Assembly: GCF_033095985.1 (NCBI RefSeq)
Contig: NZ_AP026802.1
Coordinates: forward strand, 1,364,001 to 1,428,000
Source of the DNA: Xylocopilactobacillus apicola
GTDB taxonomy: Bacteria > Bacillota > Bacilli > Lactobacillales > Lactobacillaceae
Direction: 5' to 3'
DNA: 64,000 nucleotides
Below are positions 60,324-64,000 of this stretch, in pieces. The notes below the pieces were generated by a model. It worked only from the letters and a program-made list of their open reading frames with translations, did no database searches and was not told the origin of the DNA. A program made the position numbers and the translations under genes. Position 1 is the stretch's first letter. The number at the start of each line of letters is the position of its first letter.

Positions 60324-61511
60324 ATGCAAAAACACTCATGGTTTAAATTTTTTCTGCTTTACCTCGGCGGAGTTACCATTTCTCTCAGTCAGTTAAAAAT
60401 TGTTCCAATTTTGACACAGATTAATCAAAGTTTTCATTTATCCTTAACCGCTTCTGCATGGTTGATGTCGGTTTTCACTTTTTCCGCAGTGTTTTTAGCT
60501 TTACCAGGCGGAGGAATTGTAAGTAAATTGGGACCGAAAAAGTTGTTAATTGGATTAATGGGATGTCTAATTTTTGGAAATTTATTAGGCCTTTTGGCTT
60601 CTAACTATTTTTGGCTCTTGTTATCCCGTTTCATCGAAGGAATTCCTTTCTCAATGGTTATCATGGTTGGGATAATTTTCATTAACAATTGGTTTCCTGA
60701 TAAGAATCGGGGACTTGCAACGGGGATTTGGGGAACTTTTTCAGCCGCTGGTTCACTGATTGCCATGAATCTGTTTAAACCTTTAGCCACTACTTTTAAT
60801 CTTAAAGCTCCTTGGATATTTATCATTATCCTCGGGATAATTCTATTACTTTTGTACTTGCAGTTTTTTGAAAAAGATTTGGCAGCAGCTGATAAAGAAA
60901 ATAAAGGCTCAGTTTTAAAACAACTTAACCCGATTATCAAAAACAAAGGGATTTGGGTGCTTGCAATTGCTCAAGGTTCGATGGCCTTTGTCCTCTACGC
61001 TTTTATCACCCTTTATCCTTTATTATTCACTAATTTTTATCATGTGAGCGATAACGAAGCAAACTTTTTGGCAAGTCTATTTGGTTTGTTCGGAGTCCCT
61101 TTTGGATTATTAGCTGGGTTCTTGATGGATCGCTTTTCTCGTCGTGGAAAAATCATTACTCTGATTTCATTTGGACTCATGACGCTTGCTTGCCTTCCCA
61201 TGCTTTGGCTTAATGGCACTTTTACTTATATTTTACAAGTATTCTTTTTATCAGCAACAATCATGATGGCATCATCGTGCGTCATGGTCTTAGCTCCTAA
61301 AACTGTTAGCTCCCCTCAATTAGTTGGGTATGCTGTATCATTTGTTAATTTTTTATACTATATCGGAATTATTATCGGAACCCCGATCGTTACCAAGATG
61401 ATTGAGATTTCTTGGGCCAGTGCTAGTGTCCTCTTAACCGGTATTTGTTTACTTGGAACTCTGAGTATCTTATTATTTATCTTATTTAGTCGAAAGGAAA
61501 AAGAAGAATGA
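60324..61511 (+). CDS. MFS transporter linked to kynureninase
   Basis: 395 residues with about 12 helices. Loop motif A-like sequence (IVSKLGPKKLLIGL) follows helix 2, and the second half has LMDRFSRRGKIITLI. It belongs to the CynX/NarK-like or general MFS group. Its last codons overlap the kynU start (ATGA), so it is translationally coupled and could carry kynurenine, tryptophan or anthranilate (inference). AAAGGAG precedes the ATG. Confidence 0.88.
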   Translation: MQKHSWFKFFLLYLGGVTISLSQLKIVPILTQINQSFHLSLTASAWLMSVFTFSAVFLALPGGGIVSKLGPKKLLIGLMGCLIFGNLLGLLASNYFWLLLSRFIEGIPFSMVIMVGIIFINNWFPDKNRGLATGIWGTFSAAGSLIAMNLFKPLATTFNLKAPWIFIIILGIILLLLYLQFFEKDLAAADKENKGSVLKQLNPIIKNKGIWVLAIAQGSMAFVLYAFITLYPLLFTNFYHVSDNEANFLASLFGLFGVPFGLLAGFLMDRFSRRGKIITLISFGLMTLACLPMLWLNGTFTYILQVFFLSATIMMASSCVMVLAPKTVSSPQLVGYAVSFVNFLYYIGIIIGTPIVTKMIEISWASASVLLTGICLLGTLSILLFILFSRKEKEE

Positions 61512-62779
61512 AATATGAATTTACAACAGATTTAGAACAAGCAAAAAAATTGGATCAAGAAGATCCATTGGCTGAAATCCGGGATCATTTCTATGTTAAA
61601 CAAGGACAAATCTATATGGATGGTAACTCTCTTGGTTTAGCCTCAAAAGATGCTGAAGAAGCTCTTTTAAAAATGATGAACGTTTGGAAAACGCAAGAAA
61701 TTGATATGTGGACTCCATACTTCCATTACGGACAAGAATTAGGTAACCAATGCGCTAAATTGATTAATGCTGAAGAAAATGAAGTTTTGATCACAGGCAA
61801 CACGACTTCAAACATCCATCAATGTGTCACAACCTTGTATCATCCAACTAAAGAAAGATACAAAATCCTTGTTGATGATTTAAACTTCCCAACGGATCGG
61901 TATGCTATTGACAGTGATATTCGTTTAACTGGTTATGACCCAGCAGATGCTGTTAAAGTGGTGAAAAGTCCTGACGGTAAATATATCGATGAAGACGCAG
62001 TAATTGAAGCAATGACTTCAGACGTTGCACTCATCTTATTACCAACAGTTTTGTACCGAAGCGCTCAAGTTCTTGATATGGAGCGAATTACAAAAGCTGC
62101 GCACGAAAAAGGAATCATTATTGGTTGGGACCTGTGTCATGCAATTGGCGCTATTAAGATGGACTTTGCGAAAGTTCAGCCTGACTTTGCAATCTGGTGT
62201 ACTTATAAGTATTTATCTGCGGGTCCTGGTTCAGTTGCCGGATTATACTTAAATAAAAAACACTTTGATGAAAATCCCGGCCTTGCTGGTTGGTGGGGAA
62301 ACCGCGACGATACTCAATTCCAACTTAAACATCAGTTTGAACACCAAAAAGATGTATCTGGCTGGCAAATTGGTTCGCCAACAATGTTAGGAATGGCACC
62401 GTTAGAAGGAACATTAAATTTGATTAATAGCATTGGAATGGATAAAATCCGAACCAAATCGCTAAAAATTACTTCTTACTTAATGTTTTTGATCGATGAG
62501 AAATTAGCTAAATATGGCTGTACAGTGGGAAATCCGCGTGAAGATGATAAACGCGGCGGACACGTTTGCTTAGAACATCCCAATGCTTTTCAAATTTGTT
62601 CAGCGCTTAAAGATCGCAATGTAATTCCTGATTTCCGTGAACCTGACGTTATCCGTTTAGCTCCAATTGCTCTTTACACTTCTTATGAAGATGTTTATAA
62701 AATGGTTGAAATATTAGAGGATATTATGGATTCCAAGAGCTATGAAAAGTACAGTTCTAAACGTAGTTTAGTAGTTTAA
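61508..62779 (+). CDS. kynU: Kynureninase
   Basis: 423-residue PLP enzyme that splits kynurenine to anthranilate and alanine, or hydroxykynurenine to 3-hydroxyanthranilate. Family motifs are YMDGNSLGLAS, a TGNTTSNIH phosphate-binding turn, GWDLCHAIGA (Asp to pyridine N), and the Schiff-base Lys in CTYKYLSAGPGS. GWWG and GGHVCLEH follow. Length matches bacterial KynU. No kynA or kynB lies in the window, so kynurenine probably comes from outside. A terminator follows. Confidence 0.94.
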   Translation: MKYEFTTDLEQAKKLDQEDPLAEIRDHFYVKQGQIYMDGNSLGLASKDAEEALLKMMNVWKTQEIDMWTPYFHYGQELGNQCAKLINAEENEVLITGNTTSNIHQCVTTLYHPTKERYKILVDDLNFPTDRYAIDSDIRLTGYDPADAVKVVKSPDGKYIDEDAVIEAMTSDVALILLPTVLYRSAQVLDMERITKAAHEKGIIIGWDLCHAIGAIKMDFAKVQPDFAIWCTYKYLSAGPGSVAGLYLNKKHFDENPGLAGWWGNRDDTQFQLKHQFEHQKDVSGWQIGSPTMLGMAPLEGTLNLINSIGMDKIRTKSLKITSYLMFLIDEKLAKYGCTVGNPREDDKRGGHVCLEHPNAFQICSALKDRNVIPDFREPDVIRLAPIALYTSYEDVYKMVEILEDIMDSKSYEKYSSKRSLVV

Positions 62780-62785
62780 TTAGTT

Positions 62786-62818
62786 ATCCCCCCAGAATCA
62801 TACTCTAGGGGGATTTTT
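62786..62818 (+). terminator. Terminator after kynU
   Basis: ATCCCCCCAGA and TCTAGGGGGAT form a strong GC stem (62786-62813), followed by TTTTTG. Confidence 0.88.
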
Positions 62819-62843
62819 GTTTAAAGAAACAAAAGGAGAATAA

Positions 62844-63245
62844 TTGAAATATTTATATTATGCAACATTCCATAAGGATCCCGAATCAGGTTACTATGAA
62901 GTTGAATTTCCAGACTTCAAGCCGTATATCGCTACTTTTGGAGAGGATATGGCTCGTGCGCTACGTCATGCCAAGAATGGTCTCGAATTGTATTTAATTG
63001 TTATGGAGGATGATCTGGAAAAAATTCCTCCTGCAAGTAACTATGAAACAATCAAGTACAAAAAAGGCGACTTACTGATTCCTATTGAAGCTGACACCGA
63101 TGTTGCCCGAATGCAAGATAACAGCAAACTTGTCAAAAAAACTGTGATGATCCCCTTTTACTTAAGTTTGGTAGCTAAAGAACGAAAAATAGATCTTAGT
63201 CGTGTTTTAACTGATGCTTTGAAAAAAGTTTTAAATTTAAGCTAA
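62844..63245 (+). CDS. HicB-like antitoxin family protein (orphan)
   Basis: 133 residues from TTG 62844 with AAAGGAG 5 nt upstream. The N-terminal HicB fold is YYEVEFPDFKPYIATFGEDM with a partial RNase H-like alpha/beta pattern. The C-terminal half ends in a ribbon- or HTH-like DNA-binding segment (MIPFYLSLVAKERKIDLSRVLTDALK). No hicA toxin ORF was found on either side, so it is an orphan regulator or remnant. Confidence 0.8.
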   Translation: MKYLYYATFHKDPESGYYEVEFPDFKPYIATFGEDMARALRHAKNGLELYLIVMEDDLEKIPPASNYETIKYKKGDLLIPIEADTDVARMQDNSKLVKKTVMIPFYLSLVAKERKIDLSRVLTDALKKVLNLS

Positions 63246-63279
63246 AAAATACTCCGCCAGTTTATTAACTTTTGGAGTA
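63244..63279 (-). terminator. Terminator after the 63285 HAD gene
   Basis: TACTCC / GGAGTA stem (63250-63279), followed on the minus strand by six T. It may also help end the convergent hicB-like transcript. Confidence 0.6.
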
Positions 63280-63284
63280 CCTCA

Positions 63285-64000
63285 CTAATTCAAGATGAAT
63301 CTTTCAATTAATTCAGCAACGCTGTCATGATTGTTGTCACAATCCAACACATGATCCGCTGCTTTTTTTATTTCTGGAATTGCATTTTCGACTGCTACCC
63401 CTAAGCCAGCAGCTTCAATCATTGATAAATCATTAGAATTATCTCCAACTGCAATAATTTCTTCCGGTGAGATATCCAATAATTTTGCTAACTGAAGCAA
63501 TCCTTTACCTTTGTTAACCCCGCCCGTGTTAAATTCCAGATAGCGATTCGATGAATAGGTAGTCGTTGTTACATCTAACACGTCCTTCGGAACTTCTTCT
63601 CTCAATGCTTCCAGTTGCGAACGATCTTGATTCATAAACAGCATCTTCACTAAAGGTTGATCACGCAAAAAATCAATAGAAGGTTCATCAAACACTTGAT
63701 AAGGAAATCCCATGCGATCAAGATAGTCTTTTTCGCTTTCGTTTAAATTACAAACATAAATTTCCTCCATGCAATAAATATGCATTGGTAGTGAATGATC
63801 CTCACCGATTTGAAATAGTTGATTAATCAAATCAAAATCCATGAGCGTCTTTTCAATCACTCGCTCATTTTTATTTTCGGTAATAACACTACCATTAAAG
63901 GAAACAACATACTCTCCTGGCTTGTTCAGAGCATCAATTTCATCTAAAGTTTGGCGAATTAGCGTATAGCCCCGTCCACCATTTGGTACAAAAAGCACCC
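63285..64000 (-). CDS. Cof-type HAD-IIB phosphatase, N-terminus cut by window
   Basis: At least 237 residues. The C-terminal half has GVNKGKGLLQLAKLL and IAVGDNSNDLSMIEAAG (HAD motifs III and IV), and the cap region has VVSFNGSVI. The motif I DxD strand lies beyond the window edge, so the true start is outside. A second, unlinked Cof-type protein is at 22847. Confidence 0.88.
   Translation of the reverse strand, partial: VLFVPNGGRGYTLIRQTLDEIDALNKPGEYVVSFNGSVITENKNERVIEKTLMDFDLINQLFQIGEDHSLPMHIYCMEEIYVCNLNESEKDYLDRMGFPYQVFDEPSIDFLRDQPLVKMLFMNQDRSQLEALREEVPKDVLDVTTTTYSSNRYLEFNTGGVNKGKGLLQLAKLLDISPEEIIAVGDNSNDLSMIEAAGLGVAVENAIPEIKKAADHVLDCDNNHDSVAELIERFILN

Overview
The window looks like the chromosome of a low-GC Gram-positive fermenter of the Lactobacillaceae, possibly a host- or plant-associated lineage (lineage is inference). 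Supporting signs are strong AAGGAGG-type ribosome binding sites, frequent TTG and GTG starts, AT-rich spacers with hairpin plus T-run terminators, a class Ib ribonucleotide reductase operon (nrdHIEF), a fruRKA operon, LicT/RAT antitermination, several PTS permeases, several CcpA-type cre sites and many 6-phospho-beta-glucosidases. No respiratory or TCA genes are seen.

Layout. 1-3.9 kb: a mannose-family PTS IIC cut by the window edge, then a beta-glucoside PTS (IIBCA) and its LicT antiterminator, each behind its own RAT/terminator switch. 3.9-11.5 kb: a redox/catabolic island with a zinc alcohol dehydrogenase, an SDR, two NmrA-like NAD(P)-binding paralogues (one broken by an amber codon), two LysR regulators around an alpha/beta hydrolase, a frameshifted amidohydrolase and a cysteine-poor carboxymuconolactone-decarboxylase-like protein. 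11.5-18 kb: a HAD phosphatase, an SLC13-type permease, a very large protein with a sigma-70 region 4-like helix-turn-helix, and a 2-hydroxyacid dehydrogenase. 18-24 kb: nrdHIEF, nusG, secE (absent from a standard long-ORF list) and a Cof-type HAD with a 47-codon membrane microprotein. 24-32 kb: an MMPL exporter with internal tandem repeats and a divergent TetR regulator, a P-type ATPase, two small unknown or sigma-like ORFs and a 600-bp gene-poor gap.

32-44 kb: nagB with a NagR/DasR-like operator, a MacB-type ABC exporter, a DUF2785 protein, a tandem pair of NUDIX hydrolases, an ornithine cyclodeaminase-like gene preceded by a compact structured RNA with its own promoter, 17-codon ORF and terminator, then fruRKA, an Ltp-repeat surface protein split at a slippery A-AAA-AAG, a PHP phosphatase and a Ser-rich anchored protein. 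44-60 kb: a glycoside island with three GH1 6-phospho-beta-glucosidases, a GH3 hexosaminidase, a GH78 alpha-L-rhamnosidase, two cellobiose-type PTS IIC proteins and two AraC regulators, suited to plant glycosides such as rhamnosyl-glucosides (inference). 60-64 kb: an MFS transporter coupled to kynureninase, an orphan HicB-like protein and a Cof-type HAD cut by the window edge.

The most interesting items are the structured RNA at about 37.6-37.75 kb, the 1123-residue sigma-4-like protein, the kynureninase-transporter pair, the region-2-only sigma-like ORF and the possible -1 frameshift in the Ltp gene. Several genes in the 4-11 kb island carry inactivating lesions and the island looks as if it is decaying. 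All family calls come from reading the sequence; no database search was run.
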